DNA of 13,049 nt. Origin: an uncultured Muribaculaceae bacterium (GTDB taxonomy: Bacteria; Bacteroidota; Bacteroidia; Bacteroidales; Muribaculaceae). Location of the stretch: positions 1 through 13,049 of the forward strand of contig CAUBWJ010000050.1 in the NCBI GenBank assembly GCA_958439725.1, in the 5' to 3' direction. Below, in pieces: positions 6,905 to 13,049 of the stretch. The notes beneath the pieces were generated by a model. That model ran no database searches and was not told where the DNA came from. It worked only from the letters and a program-made list of their open reading frames with translations. Both the position numbers and the translations under genes were made by a program. How positions within the stretch are numbered: the first letter of the stretch is position 1; each line of letters starts with the position of its first letter.

Positions 6905-8941
6905 TTAGCGGCCCGTGCCGAAGCGGGAGGTGTCAATGTCGGTGTCTTTGGGTTTGAAGCCGTTGAAACGCCAGACGAAGGTGAGTTTGAGGTTGCGGGT
7001 CATGTCTCTCACTTTCATCCGGTAATCCTGATCGGCATGGTCAATCGTCATGGTCGGTGACCACCGGTTGAAGATATCGTCGGCTTTCAGCACCAGTTCA
7101 CAGCTACGTTTCTTGCCAAATTGCCATTTGACGCCTGCATCAAATCTCCAGATGGCTGACAGATCCGCTATTCCCTGCACAGACGGGGATATATAAGTGA
7201 AGTCAATCGACAATGATACAGGGCAGTTATGGCTGAATTTGAAAGAATTGGTAAGCGAACCGTAGAAAATCCATTTGCTATTGTCGAATGCGATATCATG
7301 GAATCTGTCGGCTTTTTCGCGCTGTCTGAAGAAATTTGCAGTGGTTGTCGCATTCCAGAAACAATCCGCGCCAAAGGATGCATACAGATTCAGACCTGCA
7401 GTCTGTTTATAGTTCGTATTGATTGTCTGGTAGATGAGACTGAGATCGTCGGGCGACTGGTAGGGGAGTTGCACTGTGGCCCGGTCGCCATACTGGACGT
7501 AGAGTGTGGCGATATATTTTTGCCTCAGAATATAGCTGAACTGGGTATCATATTGAATATAGGGTTGTAGCGCGGGATTGCCTATGACTGAGGAATATTG
7601 GTTGATGTGGCTTGTGGCTCCATGCAGTTCCCAATAAGAGGGATAGATGCGTCGGGTACTGAGGTTCAGCTGGAAGATGCTTTTCGGCGAGCCGACGTAA
7701 GTGGCTCCGAATTGTGGAATGAAATTCCAGTTGTGCTGATATTTGCTGTGGTAATATTCGCCTTTGGCCGAGGCGTTGAATGATAGCCCCCAGTCGAATG
7801 AGCGTTGGGTGCCGATATATAAACTGGCCACATCCTCGCGGTACGTGTCGTCGAAATCCGGCTTCGTGGATGAGGCATATAGCTGAGAACTATTATCGGC
7901 AGAGTGCTGATATTCCGCTCCGTAATTCAGCCGCCATTTGTCAATGTCGCGCTCCCGGTCGATGCAGGCGTGATAGCGGTTGATTCGCTGACGGTTGTCG
8001 GAGCCAAGCAGATAATCCGCGCCCTTGAACAGCGATTGCGAACGGTTTTCGGAATAGAGGGTATAGTCGCCGCCAACGGACATGCCGAACGGAGCGGAGT
8101 ATCGCAACGCTATGTTTTGATAGTTGACAGGCGACAGCATTTTATACTCATTTGTGAAACTGCCAAGTGTGCCCGATGAATGGCTGCGGCTTTTCTGGCT
8201 TGAAATAATCTGACCGTTGTAAGTCAGTTTGAACGTTTTATAAGACGCGGATGCGAAAATGGTGTTGCTCCAGTTTCTGGTGTCGCGCCGCATATTATCT
8301 TCAATAGGGATACGCAGCCCGTTGAGAAGATGATTTGAGAGGGTTTCCTCATGGTTCCATGATTTGGTTCTTGACAATCCATAATTCAGATCGAAGGTCC
8401 AGTCATGGACTGCATACGTAGCCGCAACGACGCTTCCAAACGAACCGTAATGAGCCTGATTGTATCCGGCTCTCACTTGTCCCTGCAGCCCGTCGAGCGG
8501 CTTAGGCGTTTTCAGCACAACATTGATTACGGCTCCGCTTACATGATACTTGGCGGGAGCGGAATACATGACCTCAATGCTTTTCAAGCGGTCGATGGGT
8601 GTGGTGTAAAGCAACTGATAAAGGTTCTGCAACGGCATATTCGTGGGTTCGCCGTTTAGAATGATGGTCACGTCTGATGCTCCCGTCAGGCCTAACAAGC
8701 CGTTGTTGTCTGTAACGCCCGGGAGATAACCAAGGGCCTCAAGTATATTAGTCACCGGTTTGTCCCTGACTATCGTAGGAAGGTCAACCACCATAATGCC
8801 TTCCTTTCCGATAATCTGGGGCTTTTCTCCCTTTACCACGACTTCATTGAGCTGCTTCACGGAAATTGTATCTTCATTTTCCACCTGGGCATAAGCCGAA
8901 AGTGAACATAGAATTGTGATGAAAAACATTGCTTTCTTCAT
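6905..8941 (-). CDS. TonB-dependent-receptor-like outer membrane beta-barrel protein
   Basis: A 678-residue protein. The start is the ATG at 8941, because it gives a clean signal peptide (MKKAMFFITILCSLSAYA, probable cut before Gln 19); an in-frame TTG ten codons upstream is not needed. Just after the signal comes VKQLNEVVVKG (28-38), similar to the segment before the plug in TonB receptors. A plug domain follows (about 45-145: LEALGYLPGV, VTIILNGEPT, LKSIEVMYSAPAKYHVSGAVINVVLKTP region), then alternating-residue strands with many aromatic ends to about residue 660. The tail ends KPKDTDIDTSRFGTGR, a C-terminal motif common in Bacteroidetes 'outer membrane beta-barrel family' proteins (OMP_b-brl_3 type). 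The usual N-terminal carboxypeptidase-regulatory-like domain is absent. The substrate is unknown; there is no SusD partner nearby, so a glycan uptake system of the Sus type is unlikely. It is divergent from the two-component genes, suggesting control by, or signalling to, that system. Confidence 0.88.
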   Translation of the reverse strand: MKKAMFFITILCSLSAYAQVENEDTISVKQLNEVVVKGEKPQIIGKEGIMVVDLPTIVRDKPVTNILEALGYLPGVTDNNGLLGLTGASDVTIILNGEPTNMPLQNLYQLLYTTPIDRLKSIEVMYSAPAKYHVSGAVINVVLKTPKPLDGLQGQVRAGYNQAHYGSFGSVVAATYAVHDWTFDLNYGLSRTKSWNHEETLSNHLLNGLRIPIEDNMRRDTRNWSNTIFASASYKTFKLTYNGQIISSQKSRSHSSGTLGSFTNEYKMLSPVNYQNIALRYSAPFGMSVGGDYTLYSENRSQSLFKGADYLLGSDNRQRINRYHACIDRERDIDKWRLNYGAEYQHSADNSSQLYASSTKPDFDDTYREDVASLYIGTQRSFDWGLSFNASAKGEYYHSKYQHNWNFIPQFGATYVGSPKSIFQLNLSTRRIYPSYWELHGATSHINQYSSVIGNPALQPYIQYDTQFSYILRQKYIATLYVQYGDRATVQLPYQSPDDLSLIYQTINTNYKQTAGLNLYASFGADCFWNATTTANFFRQREKADRFHDIAFDNSKWIFYGSLTNSFKFSHNCPVSLSIDFTYISPSVQGIADLSAIWRFDAGVKWQFGKKRSCELVLKADDIFNRWSPTMTIDHADQDYRMKVRDMTRNLKLTFVWRFNGFKPKDTDIDTSRFGTGR

Positions 8942-8996
8942 AGCTGTATAGTTTTGTTTATATCGGGCCAAAGCGCCTTGCGACGATTGTCTGATG

Positions 8997-9004
8997 CGAA
9001 ATTA
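8997..9004 (-). promoter_or_regulatory. Possible -7 box for the outer-membrane barrel gene
   Basis: The minus strand reads TAATTTCG, one mismatch from TAnnTTTG, 55 bases before the ATG at 8941. No good -33 TTTG lies 19-21 bases upstream, as might be expected for an activator-dependent promoter. The mismatch is at the same position as in the candidate box of the divergent kinase gene. Tentative. Confidence 0.3.
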
Positions 9005-9037
9005 CCATCCTTTATATTCGCGAAACCCATCGCCAAC

Positions 9038-9074
9038 CTTATTTAGCCTTAACCGGAGTCTTATTTAGTCTTAA
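9038..9074. promoter_or_regulatory. Two 15-bp direct repeats, candidate response-regulator operator
   Basis: CTTATTTAGCCTTAA (9038-9052) and CTTATTTAGTCTTAA (9060-9074) differ at one base and begin exactly 22 bp apart, about two helical turns. Each contains two TTA half-sites 10 bp apart, so four half-sites lie on the same face of the helix. OmpR/PhoB-family regulators typically bind such head-to-tail repeats. The site lies between the divergent barrel and kinase genes, so the downstream response regulator is the natural candidate binder. The repeat is seen directly; the binding is inferred. Confidence 0.6.
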
Positions 9075-9112
9075 ATCGTGAAAGTATAAACTGGCAGGAG
9101 ACGGATTTTCTG

Positions 9113-9120
9113 TAAATTCG
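9113..9120 (+). promoter_or_regulatory. Possible -7 box for the kinase/regulator operon
   Basis: TAAATTCG matches TAnnTTTG except for C at position 7. It ends only 4 bases before the ATG at 9125, so a transcript starting at the normal distance would have almost no leader. No convincing -33 element is present 19-21 bases upstream. The direct repeats at 9038-9074 lie about 40 bases upstream of the box, a position suited to an activator. Tentative. Confidence 0.3.
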
Positions 9121-9124
9121 CCAT

Positions 9125-10564
9125 ATGAAACATTTCAAGTCCATATCGGCATCATTTATAATTGTCATTGCGGTAATTTTCGGTTGCAATGTCTGTTATC
9201 TCATAAGCCTGTACAATTCAATAAGGGCCAGCGTGGAGCGAGATGTGATGACAGCATTGGCCGACGCCGATCTGGATGAACTTTGGGTCCGGGCCGAAAG
9301 AGCTCAGCCATCACGCCAGGAGCCGCTTGAGCGAAATGATGGGGACAGTTACGGGACTCCTCACGGCGAGACCTCGGTTTATCAGGATTCCAACGGTGAT
9401 ATGGTGGCAACCACCCGTCATCCGGATGGAACAGTAGAAACCCAGGGATATGAGGTAAACGGCAGCTCGTCATTCAAAAACAGATTTATTGATGCAGTAG
9501 GACAGCAGTTTCACAATATTGTTGACAATTATGTGCCGGCTAATCTGAATGTGATGGACAGCGTACTGGCAAAACGTCTGAACGACCGATACATCTACCC
9601 GGATTTCGTGTTAACCGAAGTGGTGGATTCTCTCGGGACAGTGGTGGTGAAGAATTCCAATGAAATTCCGGCGCGCCATGACAGCTTCCTCTATCGATAT
9701 AATCCGGTATCGGGATATACCTATCGTGCGTATATCACGCCTCTCACCCGCCATATCATTTCGGAAATGGCCGGAGTGATAATAACCACATTTCTGCTCA
9801 TCACTGCATTTGCCATGGCGTTCCTCTATCTGTTCCGCACCGTGTCGCGGCTACGCACCCTCGAGGAGATGAAAGATGATTTTGTAAGCAACATGACGCA
9901 TGAGCTGAAAACACCGATTGCGATAGCATATTCAGCCAATGATGCCCTCCTGAATTATGATACGGCGAATGATGCGGAAAAGAAAGAGAAATATTTGAGA
10001 ATCGCCAATAAGCAACTGAAGCGACTTGGCGAACTTGTGGAAAATATCCTGGCTATGAGCATGGAACGCCGTAAGACGATGCAACTGAAGCCGGAGCCGA
10101 TACAATTGCGTCAGTTTGTAGAGGAAATCGCCGCATTGCAGCGAATGAGAGGAGATAAGAACATAAAAATAGATGTGAGGGTTGACGACAAGGTCAATAT
10201 AACGGCGGATAAGGCTCATTTCACAAACGTATTGAACAATCTGATTGACAACGCAATCAAATATTCTTGCGATGCAAGCGGCAAGCCGATGACCGGCGAC
10301 AATGTGGCAATTACAATTGCCGGAGATGACAAGGCGATTTCGGTAGCCGACCGGGGAATTGGCATTGCTGCCCGGTCAATTCCTTATATCTTCAATAAGT
10401 TTTATCGGGTGCCACACGGCAACCGACAGGATATCCGCGGATACGGTATCGGTCTCTATTATGTGAAAAGCATAATCGACAAAATGGGTTGGGCCATATC
10501 CGTGAGCAGCAGGGAAGGTGAAGGCTCGATATTCACCATTAAATTCAGTAACGATGAACGCTAA
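9125..10564 (+). CDS. Membrane sensor histidine kinase, RprX-like
   Basis: A 479-residue inner-membrane kinase. The first membrane helix is about residues 9-30 and the second about 213-237, leaving a periplasmic sensor region of about 180 residues that I cannot assign to a known family. After the second helix a short linker leads to the phospho-acceptor motif FVSNMTHELKTPIA (253-266) with His 259. The ATPase part is complete: N box NNLIDNAIKYS (371-381), G1 VADRGIGI (407-414), F box IFNKFYRV (422-429) and G2 GYGIGLYYVKSI (439-450). The 'EMKDDF.SNMTHE.KTPI' wording resembles Bacteroides RprX. It should phosphorylate the response regulator whose gene overlaps its last 11 bases. Residues 70-115 of the sensor are hydrophilic and rich in Asp, Gly and Thr, which is unusual. 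No Shine-Dalgarno sequence is seen. The signal sensed is unknown; the divergent outer-membrane barrel may be linked to it. Confidence 0.93.
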   Translation: MKHFKSISASFIIVIAVIFGCNVCYLISLYNSIRASVERDVMTALADADLDELWVRAERAQPSRQEPLERNDGDSYGTPHGETSVYQDSNGDMVATTRHPDGTVETQGYEVNGSSSFKNRFIDAVGQQFHNIVDNYVPANLNVMDSVLAKRLNDRYIYPDFVLTEVVDSLGTVVVKNSNEIPARHDSFLYRYNPVSGYTYRAYITPLTRHIISEMAGVIITTFLLITAFAMAFLYLFRTVSRLRTLEEMKDDFVSNMTHELKTPIAIAYSANDALLNYDTANDAEKKEKYLRIANKQLKRLGELVENILAMSMERRKTMQLKPEPIQLRQFVEEIAALQRMRGDKNIKIDVRVDDKVNITADKAHFTNVLNNLIDNAIKYSCDASGKPMTGDNVAITIAGDDKAISVADRGIGIAARSIPYIFNKFYRVPHGNRQDIRGYGIGLYYVKSIIDKMGWAISVSSREGEGSIFTIKFSNDER

Positions 10565-11237
10565 GATACTGCTTGTCGAGGACGAATCAGACCTCACATT
10601 GATTGTGGCCGACACGCTGCGCGGGCAGGGATATGAAGTGGTCACTGCGGCTGACGGCCTGGAGGGCCTTGAGAAATTCAAGGCCGAAGGCGCCGATATT
10701 GTTGTGGCCGACGTCATGATGCCTAAAATGGACGGTTTCTCTATGGCTAAGGAGATAAGACGGTTGTCACCCGCAGTCCCACTGCTTTTCCTTACGGCCA
10801 AAAGCACCATTGATGATGTGGAGGAAGGATTTGCGATAGGAGCCAACGATTATCTCAGAAAACCATTTGACTTGCGCGAACTCATTGTAAGAATAAGGGC
10901 GTTGCTTAATCGCTATGGCATGCATCGGGGCGAGGATGTGAAACTCTTAATCGGGCAGTATGTTTTCAACGTCACTACCCAGACTCTCTCAATAGGAGAA
11001 CGAAGTACAGAACTCTCCCACTTCGAGGCCAGGATTCTCGAACGCCTGGCCGCAAATATCGGGAAAACAGTTGATGCTTCCGAGCTTATGATAACCGTAT
11101 GGCAGCGTGACGAACCAAGCAACCGCAATTCGCTCCACGGCTACATTCATAAGCTCCGCCGAGCCCTCCGGCAGGATTCCTCCATCACCATCATCAATCA
11201 ACGCGGTTTCGGCTACATGCTGACCGTGCACAATTGA
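10554..11237 (+). CDS. OmpR/PhoB-family response regulator, RprY-like
   Basis: A 227-residue DNA-binding regulator. The start is the ATG at 10554, where the receiver domain begins at once (MNAKILLVEDE); an ATG 36 bases upstream in the same frame would add 12 residues overlapping the kinase gene and is unlikely. The receiver domain (1-120) has acidic residues Glu 9 and Asp 10, phospho-acceptor Asp 53 (VADVMMPKMDG), Thr 81 (FLTAK) and Lys 103 (LRKPF). The C-terminal winged helix (about 130-226) has TELSHFEARILERLAANIGK, the recognition-helix region SNRNSLHGYIHKLRRAL (189-205) and the end NQRGFGYML. Its gene overlaps the kinase gene by 11 bases, so the two should be translated together. The direct repeats at 9038-9074 are a likely target, giving autoregulation and control of the divergent barrel gene; this is an inference. 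Confidence 0.95.
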   Translation: MNAKILLVEDESDLTLIVADTLRGQGYEVVTAADGLEGLEKFKAEGADIVVADVMMPKMDGFSMAKEIRRLSPAVPLLFLTAKSTIDDVEEGFAIGANDYLRKPFDLRELIVRIRALLNRYGMHRGEDVKLLIGQYVFNVTTQTLSIGERSTELSHFEARILERLAANIGKTVDASELMITVWQRDEPSNRNSLHGYIHKLRRALRQDSSITIINQRGFGYMLTVHN

Positions 11238-11292
11238 GGATAGCTTGCAATAATACTTCTGTGTAGCTCCAGAAAGCTAGCGGAACGGTAGG

Positions 11293-11310
11293 GGAGAGTT
11301 ATTCTCCTTT
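11293..11310. terminator. Short hairpin between convergent genes
   Basis: GGAGA (11293-11297) and TCTCC (11303-11307) pair around a 5-base loop and are followed by TTT on the + strand. It overlaps the stop codon of the minus-strand gene and lies 55 bases after the response-regulator stop, so it could terminate the regulator transcript. The stem is only 5 bp, so the call is weak. Confidence 0.3.
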
Positions 11311-12609
11311 ATGTTTCTGACGGTTCTTTTTCAGTCGGTCCTGGCTGAAGCGTTTCCAGTTGGTGTTGAAGTTTTTATGGGACTTGTAGAGGGTGATTCC
11401 GGTGAGCTGTTTCAGGAGAAACAGTGCACGGCGACCTATTTTGAAATTCTGTCGGCTGTTATTGTTGCTCATCAAGTTATGGTCAGGCGTGAAGTTCAGT
11501 CTTATCTCATCTTTATTAAGGAGATTGACTCGCGCAATCAGAGCCTCGACAGAGGGCGCCAAGGCCGGAGCCTCCATGGGTTCGTATATTCCGATTTCAT
11601 CTGTGGCAAAGTTTCTTCTTTCCCATTTCCTGGCTTCCTTTACCGAGATATATTCTTTATCCAGAACATAAACATCGGCATGGGTGCTTACAAAGACGGG
11701 GTCATTGATTCTATTGAACTGGAACATATCACGTCCGCGGCCCCTTGAGTCTACAGAAAACGAGTACCTGTCAAGATCCAGTGCCGACACGGTATCGCCG
11801 GCTATATTGCTGTAATCGAAGTTCAGTTTGAATTTCTCATAGTCGAGATTCTTTCTGAAAAATCCTGCAAAATCAGGCACCCATTTACGGCTGAGGGTGT
11901 CAGCCAGCACATCAATGTCAATCCGGATTGAATCATTGATGCGGGTCCATGTTTCAGCAGGGCTGTATTTGCCAAACAAAGTGTCAGCCGCAATTTCAGA
12001 TGCTTTTATTCGCTGTGGCAGCGCTGCTTTAGGCGGGATGCCTATCCAGTCGGACCACGAGAAATGATGCTGGCTCACATCGCTGACGCTGTCAAGTCCG
12101 TTCTGGTTCGTGAATCTGTAATACGACTTACTCGTCAATACCCTCGGTGATGTCCATCCTTTGAATTTTATTCTCTTTTCATCCGGTAGCATATAATCCA
12201 CCATCTTTTCTCTAAAAAGAAAAACCGTGTCGGTATATGTGGACAATGAGGAGTATTCACGGACGTAAGCCAATATATGGAGCATACGTTGTCTGCGCGA
12301 TTCAATAACGACTTCAGGCAGTTCCGACACATTTTCAGAAAGAAAAATGGTGTCAGCGCTTCCGAACAATACCGTCCGTTCATTAAATCCTAAATATCTC
12401 ACGGTTATAGGATAGCGGCTCTCGGAAATCCGGGGCAGAGCGCCGTTGCTGTTGCTGACGGCTACGGGCATACCGTCTTTATCGTAAATCGAAGCATTCG
12501 GCAGAGGAATATGTGTGGCAGAGTCAGACACGATGATATCGTAAGCCTTTACCTCCATGGAAATGATGGAGATAAGTAGCGCTATTGTTGTCATTAAATA
12601 TCGTATCAT
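11299..12609 (-). CDS. Secreted protein with carboxypeptidase-regulatory-like domain and unassigned C-terminal region
   Basis: A 436-residue protein with a signal peptide (hydrophobic 5-19, probable cut near KAYD, 21-24). There is no lipobox Cys, so it should be periplasmic or surface-associated without a lipid anchor. Residues about 23-90 look like a CarboxypepD_reg-like beta-sandwich: IIVSDSATHIPLPNASIYDKDG, then SNSNGALPRI and ITVRYLGFNERTV, ending LPEVVIES (97-104), the phrase that links this domain to a TonB plug in many Bacteroidetes receptors. Here no plug or barrel follows. Instead about 300 residues rich in Asp, Arg and aromatics (TDTVFLFREKMVDYML, SWSDWIGIPP, RKWERRNF) resemble the middle part of DUF5686-type proteins, a family with this N-terminal domain; I offer that only as a resemblance. 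The basic tail (KKNRQKHKGE) is notable. It is convergent with the response regulator and has its own promoter. Function unknown. Confidence 0.85.
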   Translation of the reverse strand: MIRYLMTTIALLISIISMEVKAYDIIVSDSATHIPLPNASIYDKDGMPVAVSNSNGALPRISESRYPITVRYLGFNERTVLFGSADTIFLSENVSELPEVVIESRRQRMLHILAYVREYSSLSTYTDTVFLFREKMVDYMLPDEKRIKFKGWTSPRVLTSKSYYRFTNQNGLDSVSDVSQHHFSWSDWIGIPPKAALPQRIKASEIAADTLFGKYSPAETWTRINDSIRIDIDVLADTLSRKWVPDFAGFFRKNLDYEKFKLNFDYSNIAGDTVSALDLDRYSFSVDSRGRGRDMFQFNRINDPVFVSTHADVYVLDKEYISVKEARKWERRNFATDEIGIYEPMEAPALAPSVEALIARVNLLNKDEIRLNFTPDHNLMSNNNSRQNFKIGRRALFLLKQLTGITLYKSHKNFNTNWKRFSQDRLKKNRQKHKGE

Positions 12610-12674
12610 CTGTAGCAGTCTGACGCTTACTTAACTCTCTTCTTAATGTCGGAATTATATATTAAATAGTCCCT

Positions 12675-12706
12675 CAAAGGTATGGCATCCTTTTGATATA
12701 TACAAA
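12675..12706 (-). promoter_or_regulatory. Consensus Bacteroidetes promoter of the secreted-protein gene
   Basis: On the minus strand TTTG (12703-12706) is followed after exactly 20 bases by TACCTTTG (12675-12682). This fits the Bacteroidetes primary sigma consensus of TTTG, 19-21 bases, TAnnTTTG. The transcript would start near 12668 and have a leader of roughly 60 bases before the ATG at 12609. It is the best promoter match in the window. Confidence 0.75.
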
Positions 12707-12739
12707 TTATACTAGTTCTTACCGGAATCACTGAGTAAC

Positions 12740-12759
12740 AACAATCTTCAACAATCTTC
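12740..12759. repeat. Perfect tandem pair of a 10-bp unit
   Basis: AACAATCTTC occurs twice in a row (12740-12749, 12750-12759), about one helical turn apart. The pair ends roughly 55 bases before the small gene at 12815 and lies 34 bases upstream of the divergent promoter's -33 box. It could be a regulator site or chance. Confidence 0.4.
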
Positions 12760-12801
12760 CAAACATTTATCAGTTTGTTCATTCAAGACAAATAAAAAAT
12801 A

Positions 12802-12809
12802 TATATTTG
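12802..12809 (+). promoter_or_regulatory. Probable -7 box of the small acidic protein gene
   Basis: TATATTTG is an exact match to TAnnTTTG and ends 5 bases before the ATG at 12815, so the message may be leaderless or nearly so. A TTTG at 12774-12777 is 24 bases upstream, longer than the usual 19-21 spacing; at 20 bases there is only TTCA. The -7 box is convincing, the -33 is not. Confidence 0.5.
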
Positions 12810-12814
12810 CAATT

Positions 12815-13018
12815 ATGAATCGAAACATAAGAGAAAGACTTCTTGATGCGGCCTCTCAGCTCAATGAGGTAATTGACACTATCCGGGAAGTTCAGGACGA
12901 AGAGCAGGAAGCTTTCGACAACATGCCTGAAGGCTTCCAGGTGGGTAGTCGGGGAGAGACTATGCAGGACGCGATTGATGAGATGGATGAGTTTAGGCAG
13001 GGTGGACATTTGGGGTGA
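12815..13018 (+). CDS. Small acidic hypothetical protein (67 residues)
   Basis: A 67-residue protein, strongly acidic, predicted mostly helical, with no signal peptide or membrane segment, so probably cytoplasmic. Helix 1 (about 4-34, IRERLLDAASQLNEVIDTIR then DEEQEAFDN) leads into the NMPEGFQVGSRGETMQDAID turn-helix (36-55). The pattern E-Q-x-x-x-D-N-x-P-E followed by R/GE-x-M-x-x-A-x-D recurs, as I recall, in short uncharacterised proteins of gut bacteria and phages; it has no named function. It starts at the first ATG, 5 bases after a good -7 box. Being divergent from the secreted-protein gene with its own promoter and repeats argues that it is real and not a chance frame. The minus-strand frame over it is a shadow. 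Confidence 0.75.
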   Translation: MNRNIRERLLDAASQLNEVIDTIREVQDEEQEAFDNMPEGFQVGSRGETMQDAIDEMDEFRQGGHLG

Positions 13019-13049
13019 TGGATTGCGCGTAACGCATTGATTTAATTAT

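Noticed and set aside
7229..7570. Plus-strand frame of 113 codons inside the barrel gene, and similar ones at 7904-8179 and 8405-8659
   Set aside because: Antisense shadows of a gene with strong protein-family evidence; none has recognisable motifs or a promoter.
8942..8971. TTG start giving ten more residues to the barrel protein
   Set aside because: The extension ARYKQNYTA would precede and spoil a clean signal peptide that begins at the ATG at 8941.
10518..10553. ATG giving 12 more residues to the response regulator
   Set aside because: The receiver fold starts directly at the ATG at 10554, which gives the usual short overlap with the kinase gene.
10376..10846. Minus-strand 156-codon frame across the kinase/regulator junction
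   Set aside because: Ser/Ala/Thr-rich antisense translation over conserved kinase and receiver motifs; no independent support.
11311..11748. Plus-strand 145-codon frame antisense to the secreted-protein gene
   Set aside because: The opposite frame has a signal peptide, a recognisable domain and a consensus promoter; this one has none.
13024..13036. TGCG/CGCA hairpin after the small acidic protein gene as terminator
   Set aside because: Only 4 bp of stem, and the window ends 13 bases later, so a terminator cannot be judged.
1..13049. CRISPR array, insertion sequence, integrase or tRNA-3'-end attachment repeat
   Set aside because: No regularly spaced repeats, transposase or integrase motifs, and no second copy of the tRNA-Ser 3' end was noticed on either strand.

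Overview
The window looks like chromosomal DNA from a Bacteroidales bacterium, possibly of the Muribaculaceae or a close relative. The family-level guess is an inference from protein style, not a computed placement. The support is: two clear Bacteroidetes-type promoters (-33 TTTG, -7 TAnnTTTG) and several -7 boxes of that type; genes without Shine-Dalgarno sequences; a TonB-receptor-like barrel whose C-terminus ends in a DTSRFG motif; an RprX/RprY-style two-component pair; and a secreted protein with a carboxypeptidase-regulatory-like domain.

Region 1 (1-6366, + strand) is the 3' part of a surface-polysaccharide (capsule/O-antigen/exopolysaccharide) operon. In order it has a glycosyltransferase cut by the left edge, a Wzy-type polymerase, a second family-2 glycosyltransferase, a family-4 glycosyltransferase of the WbuB type, UDP-GlcNAc 2-epimerase (wecB) and UDP-ManNAc dehydrogenase (wecC). 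Genes are separated by 3-17 bases or overlap. The last two enzymes make UDP-ManNAcA, so the repeat unit probably contains that uronic acid. The glycosyltransferase/wzy part is strikingly AT-rich and the wecB gene clearly GC-rich, a sign that variable genes were joined to a more conserved terminal pair. No initiating transferase or flippase is visible; these would lie to the left.

Region 2 (6367-6904) closes the operon. It holds a hairpin terminator, a G-rich stretch, a second 12-bp-stem hairpin that can end a tRNA transcript, a tRNA-Ser(GGA) gene on the minus strand and its likely promoter. The rest is non-coding.

Region 3 (6905-11237) is a sensory/envelope module. A TonB-receptor-like outer-membrane barrel gene (-) is divergent from a histidine kinase/response regulator operon (+). 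Their shared 183-bp intergenic region carries two 15-bp direct repeats exactly 22 bp apart, nearly equidistant from candidate -7 boxes for both sides. This is the best candidate for a regulator binding site in the window.

Region 4 (11238-13049) has a convergent gene for a secreted protein with a carboxypeptidase-regulatory-like domain and a large unassigned domain (-), with a near-consensus promoter. It is divergent from a 67-residue acidic protein gene (+) whose -7 box lies only five bases before the ATG. No CRISPR array, insertion sequence, integrase or phage gene was seen.
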